DNA from: Astropecten irregularis
Lineage: Eukaryota > Echinodermata > Asteroidea > Paxillosida > Astropectinidae
Direction of reading: 5' to 3'
Assembly (NCBI GenBank): GCA_963971285.1
Contig: OZ020258.1
Location: 2,976,001 to 3,040,000, forward strand
DNA length: 64,000 bases
The position numbers and the translations under genes are program-made. The notes beneath the pieces are model-generated. The model was not told the DNA's origin, did not search any database, and saw only the letters and a program-made list of their open reading frames with translations. Below, in pieces: positions 47,501 through 57,475 of the stretch (its first letter is position 1; each line of letters opens with the position of its first letter).

Positions 47501-50500
47501 TCGGTTTTTCGCTATTTTCTTGTGACTCAGATGTCCGATTGAGCTCAAATATTAGCAGGTGTGTTCTTTCATGTAAATGCTGGATCAGACAAAGTGCGAG
47601 TGCTTTTCTGTGACCTTTACCAATCATGTATTATACCTTTAATGAGAAGCATTACATGTCTGTAAAGTACATACGTGCAAATGAGCCATACATCAGGCCT
47701 TGAATTTGGTTGAAAGCGGCAAGGCAACTTTTTCATTGCAAGGGGCACTTTCATTGGAAAATCATAATGTCTATGGAAACATTCGAAGGGGCACCAAGGC
47801 CAAGAACCAGGGCAACGAAGACCATGGCCTCCGTGGCCTCCGTTAAATTCAAGGCTTGATACATATCAAGTTACTTACTGGAAATTTAATGGAGTTGAGA
47901 TATTTACGATGAAACTTGTCATGGCTTGCTTCATCTTCAGGATGTGCTGCTGTGTACACCATGCCACATATCTCACACGATGTTGCACCAAAACGCCTCT
48001 GCCCCAAGTCCTTTGAGCAAACATTTCAAATTGTCAACATTGGTTCTACATAGACTCATCCGACGGCACGATATACTGTCCGTCCACACGCGAAACGTTG
48101 CATACTCCCAATCACCAAAAGCACCTTTCTCCATTGGACTTTGGTATTGCAAAAGGCCAAAAATGTACATTTCCTCTCAGCCAGGGCATCGAGAGTCAAG
48201 ATTGCAATGAAAATATAAAAACCGCTTGACCATGGTTAAGAATATAACTTGGATTTGTAAAAAATTGCCCTGTACATACATACGAAACAAAACTAAACTC
48301 AACGGAAACTGAAAGTGTGTAGTAAAGAGTACAAAATGTAAAACATTATGGCGGCAATTTATTGGACCTAAAATAACACATTGTGATTGGTCACTTTGTC
48401 ACTGGGCGTGGCCTACTGGGTCGGTGTTTTGTCTTCAGGCAGCATTACATCTTTACTGGCCAACTGCACATTTTGTTAGAAGTTTCTTCATAACTTTTCC
48501 ACCAAATGTCTTAACATGGATTTAAAAGGCAAAGAATAACCCATCCTGAAAAAAAAAACACAGGATGAATATCGTTCAATAAGGCTGTGTCCCAATTCTC
48601 TGGCTGCGACCGCAAATAACACACAAGTCTGTGGAAATGGCTGCAGTCACTGGCTAGTGGCTGCCATAGGTACAAGCGTAATTTGCAGCCACAGCCAGAG
48701 AATAGCGCTCCGCACTAATGACGTGACACAAGTCCCCGGATGTCAGACAAACATTGACTCAACGCACGTAGTGTACACCATGCATGCACGCGCACATACT
48801 ACACGTTTGCATGGTTGCAATCAAAGTAATTTGTCTGAGATCCGGTGTGCTATTTTTAGAGCAAGTGCGGACTGCTATTGGGACAAGGCCTAATGCTTGC
48901 TTCTAGGTTTGTCTTACCAAAGTCATCTGCTCCATGGGATCATTATCAGCCATCTTCCTCATGATGTTGAGTTTTCTTTGTTGTACTGGAGTCGACGTTA
49001 ATGGACTGTTTGCCACTGATTTGACCTTGTTGCTCATTGACGGACTGCTAGTTGGTGTAATAGAGCTTGTTTTGCTAGATGATGGGCTGATTGGAAGATT
49101 CATTAAAGATGCGGTCGTCTTGGTAACCTTCCTTGGGGACACTGTCAAAATCAAGTTATACATTATGTATAAGTTACAAGTAATTCAATGGAAATCAGTT
49201 CATGTTACTTTTTGAGACTCAACTCCAAATGTTAAGCCTTTGAGCAAGATCCTGCTACGATTGAAACGTGTCAGGCCCTCCTAACTCCAAGCATAAATCT
49301 AACCTTTTTAAATATTTCAGGTCATTTACCGTTATTATTTGGGTTGATGAGCAGTTTACTACTTGCAATGAAATAGAACACTTAATTTTAAAAGTATCCA
49401 TTTTACTCAACCTTTCTGTGGAATCTGAGTTGTCACTTCATCGGGTGACTGTGGTTGGAATCCATCCAAGAAGTCATGTTGGTCTGTAGTTATCTCGTCC
49501 TCTGCCATCAGCAATGTTTTCTGAGACTTCCTCGGTGACCTTCTGTCGGGGTCACATGACATGCTCTCTGCTGAATCTTCCTTCAATCTCATGCTACGTT
49601 TCTTTGTTGGCTTTGGAGAGGGTGCTATGACAGCAATATCATCAGACAAGTCAGTATCGATGCCATCACTGGCGCAACCCTCTAGGTCTAAATCCAGCTT
49701 CTTGGGAGCTTTCCTCTGTTTCACTTCGGGCTCCTGCAATCTGCTGCCCTCATCTTGCGTTGCTTTCTTCTTGATCGTAGCCTTGGCGGCCATTTTCTGC
49801 CTGCCCTTAGCAGCAGTCCGTTTACCGGCAGCTTTGGTATCTTTCTTCATTCCTTGGAGGTAAAGTTTAACCGCCTTCTTCACTCCCTTTCTCGGACTCT
49901 TCCTCGGTGTTCTCGGGCTCTTCCTAGGACTCTTCTTCGGTGATCTCTTCTTGGGTGACGTTTTGGGAGTATTGCTTTGTGGCGATGCTTCGCTCAATTC
50001 CGCTGACATGTCAAGGCTTTCTGATTGAGATTTGTCTTTATCAGTTTCAGCTTTTTGTATCGACTTAACTGGCTCAGTCTTCAATTTCTTAGCAGTTTTT
50101 TCTGTTTTCCAAGATGGGCGAGCACCTCGTCTTGCATGACTGACTTTTACTGACCCATACGTTGGAAGTTTCTTTGGTTTTTTGAGGTTGTTGTCAGATG
50201 GAGGTGATGGCTTGAATGGTAATGTCACACCATAAAGCTCACGCTGTTTCTGTCTCTCCAGGGGAGTTTGATATCCCCCCCTTCCACCGGAATTATAGAA
50301 ACACTTGGCTGAAAATGTTGGGGACAGACCTTCCTCCTCAGTATTTGAGGATTTAGCTCGTTTCCTGAAATGAAAAGAAAAAGATGATCTTTTATTTGCA
50401 GTAAATGTTCAACAAGTCCGCACCAGACTAAATTGTTCCAGGCCTTGACTTAAAGGTAATATATGGGAAAAAATATCAAGACAGATACAGTATCAGTCAT

Positions 50501-50736
50501 CTGTGAAATTTCAAGTCCCATTTAGGTGTCCACTTTTTGAACAACAACAAAAAACAGTGTGTGTTAAAACAAACAGGCCCTAGGTATAGATTCTACATGA
50601 ACATATAGATTAATTACCTAGATGCGGGAGTAGGTGATACTTCCAGTGCTTCTGAACTTCTAAGTCTTCTCTTGCGAGTTGAAATGTCAGAGGATGCCAT
50701 TTGATGCTGACGTGTTCGCCGTTTGACACCAAGCAT
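44593..50736 (-). CDS. ESCO: Cohesin acetyltransferase, ESCO/Eco1 family, nine exons
   Basis: Acetylates the SMC3 subunit of cohesin to establish sister-chromatid cohesion in S phase; nuclear. Exons on the - strand: 50736-50618, 50364-49412, 49141-48918, 48010-47879, 47233-47144, 46893-46813, 46333-46268, 45609-45422, 44722-44593. All junctions are GT-AG and all phases fit: 1,983 nt, 660 aa. Residues 1-430 are a basic, low-complexity tail with SPKK/SPRK repeats at about 176-200 and a conserved-looking [10 protein letters not shown] patch near 73-82. The zinc finger reads [13 protein letters not shown] with C444, C447, H462 and H466. The acetyltransferase domain (about 477-660) has [28 protein letters not shown] and [13 protein letters not shown], all family hallmarks. 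An alternative in-frame ATG is at 50745; a TTCAG directly before 50736 could be a splice acceptor, so the first exon may be non-coding. Vertebrates have ESCO1 and ESCO2; which one this matches is not decided. Confidence 0.95.
45701..45826 (+). repeat. Dispersed repeat with a hammerhead-like core, copy 2
   Basis: CGTCTCCTGATGAGGACTAG, then GGCTAGTCGAAACG and ACGAGAAGTGCGAACAAAA, matching 7355-7481 in opposite orientation. It lies upstream of ESCO exon 8, in intron 7. Confidence 0.6.
45851..45912 (-). mobile_element. TTAA MITE family B, end fragment in ESCO intron 7
   Basis: TTAAAGGTAGAGTACAGGAT, then AACAGAAATGTGCATGG; the rest is absent. Confidence 0.75.
46985..47047. mobile_element. Half copy of MITE family G in an ESCO intron
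   Basis: Matches the right arm of the element at 1-129 (GTGCGCTGTTGACTT, then GGTTCTCAAAAGTC). It lies between ESCO exons 5 and 6. Confidence 0.6.
47277..47642 (-). mobile_element. TTAA MITE family B, full length, in ESCO intron 4
   Basis: TTAAATGTACAGTACTGGAT at the left; ACCAATCATGTATTATACC-TTAA at the right. Sense orientation to ESCO. Confidence 0.9.
48051..48092. mobile_element. Fragment of MITE family C in ESCO intron 3
   Basis: CATCCGACGGCACGATATAC and CTGTCCG match the left end of the element at 44302. Confidence 0.6.
48581..48889. mobile_element. Palindromic MITE family I nested in a second element, ESCO intron 3 side
   Basis: Inner part 48701-48879: AATAGCGCTCCGCACTAATG to GTGCGGACTGCTATT. 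Outer part has inverted ATTCTCTGGCTGCG (48594) and CAGCCACAGCCAGAGAAT (48687), and TCCCAAT/ATTGGGA at the two edges. It lies just downstream of ESCO exon 3. Confidence 0.6.
50450..50562 (+). mobile_element. TTAA MITE family A, 5' fragment in ESCO intron 1
   Basis: TTAAAGGTAATATATGGGAA, ATATCAAGACAGATACAGTA and CACTTTTTGA; truncated. Confidence 0.75.
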
Positions 50737-50851
50737 CTGAATCATGCAAGAGATGAAGCGTTAATTAATTGTTTATTATTTAGTGTGGGGATATTAATTT
50801 GATATTAGTTTAGTAAATAGTAGCCTACTAGTACTAGCAAACTAGTATAAG

Positions 50852-51011
50852 AATAGCGCTCCGCACTTACGCTAAAAATAGCACCGGATCTCAGACAAAC
50901 ATTGCAACCACGCACGTGGGTGGGTGTGCGCGTCCATGTACACTACGCGTGTGAGACATTGTTTGTCTGACAGCCGGGGATTTTGTGACGTCATTAGTGC
51001 GGAGCGCTATT
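50852..51011. mobile_element. Palindromic MITE, family I
   Basis: AATAGCGCTCCGCACT at the left and AGTGCGGAGCGCTATT at the right, with CAGACAAACATTG and its complement inside. It lies upstream of the ESCO start codon. Confidence 0.8.
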
Positions 51012-51296
51012 AGGATTATACCTTGATTTGTAAGCTGAGATAAATAAACATTTAATGATTCAATGATCAATCATTATAGGCCTACTAGGTGTTGTGAATT
51101 AACGTTAAGTTTTTTTGAAAATGCAGGTGTCAAAATTAAGTCATGACAGAAGGGGGCCTAGTTCGCTGGCCGGGGCCACCCAAAGCAATCATCAATCAAG
51201 TCACTGAATTTAAGGAACAATGCCAGTGCAGTGTTCACTTGCCCTGTCCTGCAAGAGTAGGCCTAAGGCTAAGCCTTCTAACGTTAAATCTAACGT

Positions 51297-51361
51297 TGGT
51301 ACCCAGCTTCGACTCACCTAAATTTTAGGACTAGGTGAGTAGAACTACAAGCTGGGTACCA
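51297..51361. repeat. Hairpin-forming inverted repeat
   Basis: TTGGTACCCAGCTT and AAGCTGGGTACC (12 bp perfect), with inner ACTCACCTA and TAGGTGAGT. Possibly a small MITE. Confidence 0.7.
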
Positions 51362-51365
51362 CTAC

Positions 51366-52009
51366 CAGCTAACCTGAGTGTACTAAACCTAACCTGAGTA
51401 CTTTAGGCTACTAGGCCCTATTACTAAAGTAAACAAGTTCAGCTCAGGAACCCCAAAATTGAAAACAAAATGACAACACATTCGGGTCACGGCAGGGGCG
51501 GCACTTACCCTAACGTTAGTTGCTACGTTCTAGGCGACCTTTTGTGAAGTTATTAGAAAGATGTTGAATTAGAAAGCTGACAATAACACTGTACTCGGAA
51601 CAAGCCTAGCATTATAAATTTATACAACATTTCAGCATGATCACGTACGTACGTACGTGCCCACGTATTTAACAGATTGCAAGGGAGCATGCAGGAGACG
51701 TTTAGCGCGCCTTATGCTAAAATTTGGCGCGACGACATTTTGCGTTGTTGAAACAGGTAGTTGATGATAAACAATACATGATGACAGATCGTGCGTAACT
51801 CTATGCGTGTGTCAATCTCGTTCCCAGCAAGTACGATTCTTAAGCCATCTGTTCCCAAGTCCCAATCAGTCAAGCGCAGCTTTGTAATGCAAACGTGCAG
51901 AAGGAGTCGAGGTTGACATTATTTTCTTTCACGATCTATACGTTGGATTTGGTCAGGCTAGGCTAGAGCAAAGCGTAATGAGTCAACTCTAGAGGGCGCA
52001 TTCACCTGT
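51366..52009. other. Probable promoter/leader region of ESCO, no coding sequence seen
   Basis: CpG-containing region with the E2F-like motif and AACGTTAG repeats. A 5' non-coding exon is likely here but its limits cannot be set. Confidence 0.4.
51723..51730 (+). promoter_or_regulatory. E2F-like site upstream of the cohesin acetyltransferase gene
   Basis: TTTGGCGC matches the E2F consensus TTTSSCGC. It lies about 1 kb upstream of the ESCO start codon, next to a CpG-rich patch (GCGCGCC at about 51704, a CGTACG run at about 51643-51658). ESCO2-type genes are S-phase genes, so E2F control would make sense. Motif-only evidence. Confidence 0.4.
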
Positions 52010-52042
52010 CACCATACTTTGGTAGCAAAACAGAAATCTTCC
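52010..52042 (-). mobile_element. TTAA MITE family A, short fragment
   Basis: CATACTTTGGTAGCAAAACAG and GAAATCTTCC only. Confidence 0.55.
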
Positions 52043-52573
52043 CTCCCCATTGTTAGTCACTGACAATTAATTGATTTAGTGGTGTTGTATCTCAGGTCAA
52101 ATTTAAACAGCTGGTAGTCAAAAGTAAAACACAAAAAATTTTGAACTACATACAAAAAATACAAAACATTAATTGGTCCCAAGTACCTCGAATAGTGACC
52201 ACACCACATTCGGTATAGTACTGGGATGTGCCAATCCAATTCTAAAAGACCAACATAAAAAATATGATTTTTTTGTTGTCCAATTTAATAGTGATACTAG
52301 TTTTTATTTTGCTTGGAGTTAGGAGGGCCTGAAGCGTTTCAATCCTAGCCGGATCTTTATCTTTATCGAAGTCATTATACAAATAATTGCCTGAGAAGGT
52401 CAGAACAAAAGGGGGTGTATGGGGGGTGAAGGTGGGTAGGATTAGAGATGAACAATGGAATGTTTCCACAACTTGATATGGAGTGGCAGGTCTCTGGCCA
52501 CAGTGATTGTTATCGTTTTTTTTGCTTCTTCTTCTGCCATCTTGTATGTGATTTTATGACATGAATAAATAAT
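52043..52573. other. No gene recognised
   Basis: A 75-codon frame at 52242-52469 (-) shows no domain. Confidence 0.5.
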
Positions 52574-54555
52574 AACTAGATGTGTTTGTTGACAAACACT
52601 GAGCTGTTTCGCGTATGTTTTTATAAATAATATGAAAAACAAACATGAACGCAATTGGCCCAGTACAGAGAAATAGCGGTGTTTAAATTGTCGTAAACAA
52701 CTACATGTATCAGGAGCGTCGTCACTCGTCCATCAATACTCGTACACTGTATACAAATTGGTGTACATACAGTACACATGCCCATGAGAAACACAGAATG
52801 AGCCGAGTCTATTATAGACCAGCGCGCGTAGTATGTATGGTTGTGCATATGGGCGGTGGAAAAAACAAAATGATTGATTTTCTAGCTATGTCGTGCTCCG
52901 TTCACGTGTACACAATTGGCGCACTACTATAGATAGCCATATCAGCGGTCCAAAAAGTTCCAAAGACCGTGTTTTGTATATGTTTGACTCTAAATGGCAA
53001 AATTAATTATTCAAAAAATCAATAAAAAATCAGTCGATGACGTCATCGTGACGTTACTTCACATTTGGAATAGAAATAGCATTTCCTACCTACCCACCAA
53101 GTTTCATCACGATCGGATATTCGCTTATATGTGTTTCTGGGGAAAAATGGCAAAATTTAATATTCAAAAATCAATAAAAAATCAGCCGATGACGTCATCG
53201 TGACGTCACTTCAGATTGAGGATACTAGTACCATTCCCTACATATCCACCAAGTTTCATCACCATCGGATATTCCCTTATATGTGAATCAGAAAATCGGC
53301 TTTTTGATGACGTCATCATGACGTCACCACTTTTTGGTATTTTATGGCACGTGCCTATAGCCTAACAAACATTTTACCGAAAGAATTTCGAAAATACGAT
53401 TTGTCGTTCATGAGATATAAAGAAAAGGTCCAAAAATTGAATAATTCGTATAAAATCGCACGATGACGTCATCAACACGTGACTGCAATTTTTGTCTATA
53501 ACACGTCCCCATATACTAACATACCAAGTTTGAGTTGCATCGGACTTGCCGTTCCGGAGATAAAGAGCCCTAAAATTTGCACTTTTATGATTACGTAACT
53601 GTGCACGTGATGACGTCACGATGACGTACATACGCGGGACACTATTCGGGGTGCTGTTCTAACTATGTGCCAAGTATGAAGTTGATTGGAATTGGCATAA
53701 TGGTAGAAGTGGCTCTTAGAAAACCCCTGTGTTATGTCTATGGGAAAAAAGTGGAAAAAGAAAAAAAAAAAAAAAACTAGACCTGTGTTTGTTGACAAAC
53801 ACTGAGCTGTTTCGCGTATTATTTATAAATTATATGAAAAATAAACATGAACGCAATTGACCCAGTACAGAAAAAAAGCAAAACAGTGGTGTCTTCATTG
53901 CCGTTAATAACAACTATCAGGAGCGTCTTCAGTTGTCCATCAAATCAATACACACTTGTTTACTGATACATGTACATACACTTGGCAATACACAAGTCTA
54001 CTATAGGCCAGCGTTCATAGTATGTATGGTTGTGATTATGGGCAGTGGAAACAGCAAAATTATTTATTTTCTAGCTCGTCGTGCTCCATTCAAAATGGCA
54101 GAATAGGCAAAATTAGCAATGGAAAAATGGCAAAATTAAATATTCAAAAGTCAATAAAAAATCAGCCGATGACGTCATCGTGACGTCACTTCAAATTATG
54201 GATAAATACCATTCCTACCTACCCACCAAGTTTTATTACGATCGGATATTCGCTTATGTGTGTTTTTTGGAAAAAATTGCAAAATTTAATATTCCAAAAT
54301 CAATAAAAAATCAACCGATGACGTCATCGTGACGTAATTTCACATTTACGATACTAGTACCATTCCCTACCTATCCACCAAGTTTCATCACCATCGGATA
54401 TTCTCTTATACATGTATGTGAATCTGAAAATCGGGTTTTTTATGACGTCATCATGACGTCACACCTTTTTGGTAAATTGTGGCATATGGCTATAACCTAA
54501 CAAACATTTTACCGAAAGAATTTCGAAATTGCGATTTGAGAAATACATGGCCAAG
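52574..54555. repeat. Tandem duplication of a TGACGTCA-rich unit (unit 1 52574-53776, unit 2 53777-54555)
   Basis: Both units start CTAGA, then TGTTTGTTGACAAACACTGA and GCTGTTTCGCGTAT. Each holds sub-repeats: ATTCAAAAATCAATAAAAAATC, GATGACGTCATCGTGACGTC and ACCAAGTTTCATCACGATCG in order. Unit 2 is shortened. No protein-coding frame. Confidence 0.85.
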
Positions 54556-55087
54556 TCCACTAAAGGCCAGCGCGCATAGCATGGTTGTGCATTATTATGC
54601 GTGGTGGATCATGAAAACAGTGTTCTTCATGCGCGGTAGGCCTACTTGCGCTAAAAAATGTCGTAAAATGTGACCGCCAAAGACATCACAGATCGGTTTG
54701 AAAATCGCTCGAACTCTTCTCCGAATGTTAAGGATGAAATACAGCTTATTTGGTTGTGCTCACGATCTTTCCGTGTGATAAAAACCGATGTATTTTGATG
54801 GAAATCCAGAAAATCGACCGTCGACCCCAAAAATAAAAAAGGGAGTCCAGCGCGCAATGCCATCCAGTTATCCTACTTTGAATGTAGTAAGATTTTATGT
54901 TATTAAAATTTGACATATTTCGATGTAAACAATAATGTTTATGATAACAAGTTGAAGAGAAGACGATCTACAAAATGTGTGTGTTAGCAACACTTACTGG
55001 CGATGATGACGATGCACAAAAATAAGTTGTCATGACGCGTGACCGTCGCGCCGCGCATCACCTTGAATTAATAATAATTGGCGAAAT
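54556..55087. other. No gene recognised
   Basis: Unique-looking sequence with short frames only. Confidence 0.5.
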
Positions 55088-55165
55088 GAAGTCACGAGAG
55101 GGCGCAATGTCACGATCGAGTCCGGTTATCGAGCTTTTACAGTCTTGGACACAGACTAAACATAC
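55088..55165. mobile_element. Single arm of element K
   Basis: GAAGTCACGAGAGGGCGCA, then CGAGTCCGGTTATCGAGC and ACAGTCTTGGACACAGACT match the right arm at 35548-35617. Confidence 0.65.
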
Positions 55166-56084
55166 ACTGGTCTGTTGAGTCGTGTATCCTGTCTTATCTA
55201 CGAGAGCTACAATATGAAGCTCGGAGGGGAACAGTCTTTTCACAGTAACTGCGTTATATTGACTGACGGAAGTGAGTACCTGGAAAGAATGATTTAGACG
55301 ATAAAATTACTTAATACTTGTTTTTGTATTGTTTGAAAGACTTTTGTGACGTACTATCTAACACCTTTATAAACAAGCGTCTGATGCGCTTGGTAGGATA
55401 GGTTATGAAAGTTTTCGATTAATAAGAAATATTTGATAAAGCATGTCGGTGTGCATGTGAGTTCTATTCTAACTCTGGTTTACGTTTATTGTAGGCCATG
55501 CATCATATAGTGTTATTGTTATCTGCGTGTGCGTGTATGAAGTACTCGGTTTTAATTCATCCTCCATCATGACCATGGTTGAAGTAGTAATTTATAATAT
55601 GTAAAGGTTATCCTCAGACAAGTACCTAACATGAATTATTTATGCTGTATAACCATAAAGTTGACTTCTATAATTATAAATAAGTATAAGTATAAAAACT
55701 AATGCTATGAAGTATGAAAGTTTATATAACACCTTAGTAGATCCTTGTCATTTGATTGGAGGATTGTATATCACGTGATATTTGATAAATAGACCAATTC
55801 ATGGCTTACGTCACAACTGTTGAAATTTTTTCCATCCACCGTGCATTTTTGGTTCCATCCGATTTGTACCATTGCACGCCAGGGACTCTAATACGTAATT
55901 GGTCAGGTGGTGTTCCATTTATTTGTCACCGCGTGTGCGCGTACACGTTGGTGTGCAACGCGCATTACTATAATAAGAGCATATAGTTTGCCAAGATTTT
56001 AAGCTTTTTTTGTCTCGCTAACTCTTAAAATGTTATCCTCGTATCAAAATCAAATGACAAAGATCTACTTAGATGTTATATAAA
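55166..56084. other. Possible 5' exon and intron of the Helitron gene; otherwise nothing
   Basis: ATG 55214 opens a short frame that meets a good donor (GGAA then GTGAGT) at 55272. Joined to the acceptor at 57472 it would not stay in frame with the Helitron protein, so it could only be a leader or unrelated. Confidence 0.25.
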
Positions 56085-56251
56085 ACAAATAATGAATGTT
56101 TCATATTCGTAGAATGGACAAAATAATTTCATTTGGTGACAGATGGACTTTTCCATTACACTCGGCTTCGCCTCGTGAAATGGAACAGTCCATCTGTCAC
56201 CTCATGAAATTATTTTCACCATTCCACTCATAAACATTCATTATTTGTATA
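56085..56251. mobile_element. Palindromic MITE, family M
   Basis: ACAAATAATGAATGTTT at the left and AAACATTCATTATTTGT at the right; arms continue inward (GGTGACAGATGGACT and AGTCCATCTGTCACC) to a loop CTCGGCTTCGCCTCG. Confidence 0.85.
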
Positions 56252-57475
56252 ATGATAGCCTAATGGCTTAAGTCTAGGCTACACGCTATATTTTTTCAGT
56301 TCATTATTTCATTGCATACAGTGTGGTAGCTTTTAACTATGAGAGTTAGTACAAAATGTAGATGGTTACCACAAACACTTAACGGTTTTACACAATGTCA
56401 TGTTATGTTTGTACGCAAAATATTTTGTTTTTCTATTTGTTTAATTTACCTTTGATGTATTGTACTAATGATGGCATGTAGAGACCATGTAACTATTTTT
56501 GTATACAGTAGGAAAGTATGTAGATGTCCATGTACATTGTACTGTCATGATCGTGCATGTGTACTAGAGCCTAAAGGGTTGGTGCCATTTTGTATGTTAT
56601 ATGTGGAGAAGCAGATGAATGTCTAAAAAGATGTCATGTCACGTGTATGTGTGCTTTACAGACAATTTGTCATGTACGGTACACATAGTTTGCCAATGTG
56701 TATTCAGTGGCATTGACGCTAAATCTCCCCTCCTCACAAAATAGAAGGCAATTGTTTTCTCCTACTGTATTATCTATTTCAATGTATTTATGTATTGAGG
56801 TTGCATCATCTTTGCGTTTTTATAATTTGAGGCATAATTTTTCTTAATTTCTTGAGATGTTTTTAAAGAACCATTATATGCCTTTTAAAAGGTGTTTTTC
56901 TTAAAATATTTTGCTTAAATAAACGTTGTTGAAACAAATATAGCTTTTACCACCAGATGAAATAAACCCTGTTATTTTTTTTTTTTTTTATCTTTGGTGT
57001 TCCAGTTTTGGCACACAAATTATTTATGATGGAATTTAGAAAATAACATATGTAGGGGATGATCTGAAATGTTTTCTCATCAGATAACTGCTGCTTATAA
57101 TTGTTTAATTTGAAATAACTGACATTGAAAAAAGGTTATTGACATTTTCTTTTTATTAGTGCTTCCTACCCCTTTGAAATGTGACTGTAGTGTATAAGAG
57201 TGTAAATAAAGAGATGCTACTTTATGGAGTTCAGATAAAAAATGTAAGAGTAAGACACAATGACATCAAGCTTTGTTTGCAATTAATGTTGCCTGTGTGA
57301 GGAAAACAAGATTTGTAATGCATATTTAGATGTGGAAGAACTTTAATACATTTTACTTTTGAAATTGTACAACATGTTTAAAACAAAGCCTGATGTTTGT
57401 GTGGCAGTTATTAGAGATAGATCAAAATATATTCGTGTATATCTGAGGGTTTGTTTGTTCTGTCATCCACAGACA
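56252..57475. other. AT-rich sequence upstream of the Helitron reading frame
   Basis: No coding sequence recognised until the open frame at 57347. It ends in a pyrimidine-rich acceptor-like CATCCACAG at 57464-57472. A canonical Helitron 5' end cannot be placed by eye. Confidence 0.4.

Noticed and set aside
53035-54465. CRISPR-like regularly spaced palindromes
   Set aside because: Eukaryotic context, no unique equal-length spacers, no cas genes; it is a diverged tandem repeat.
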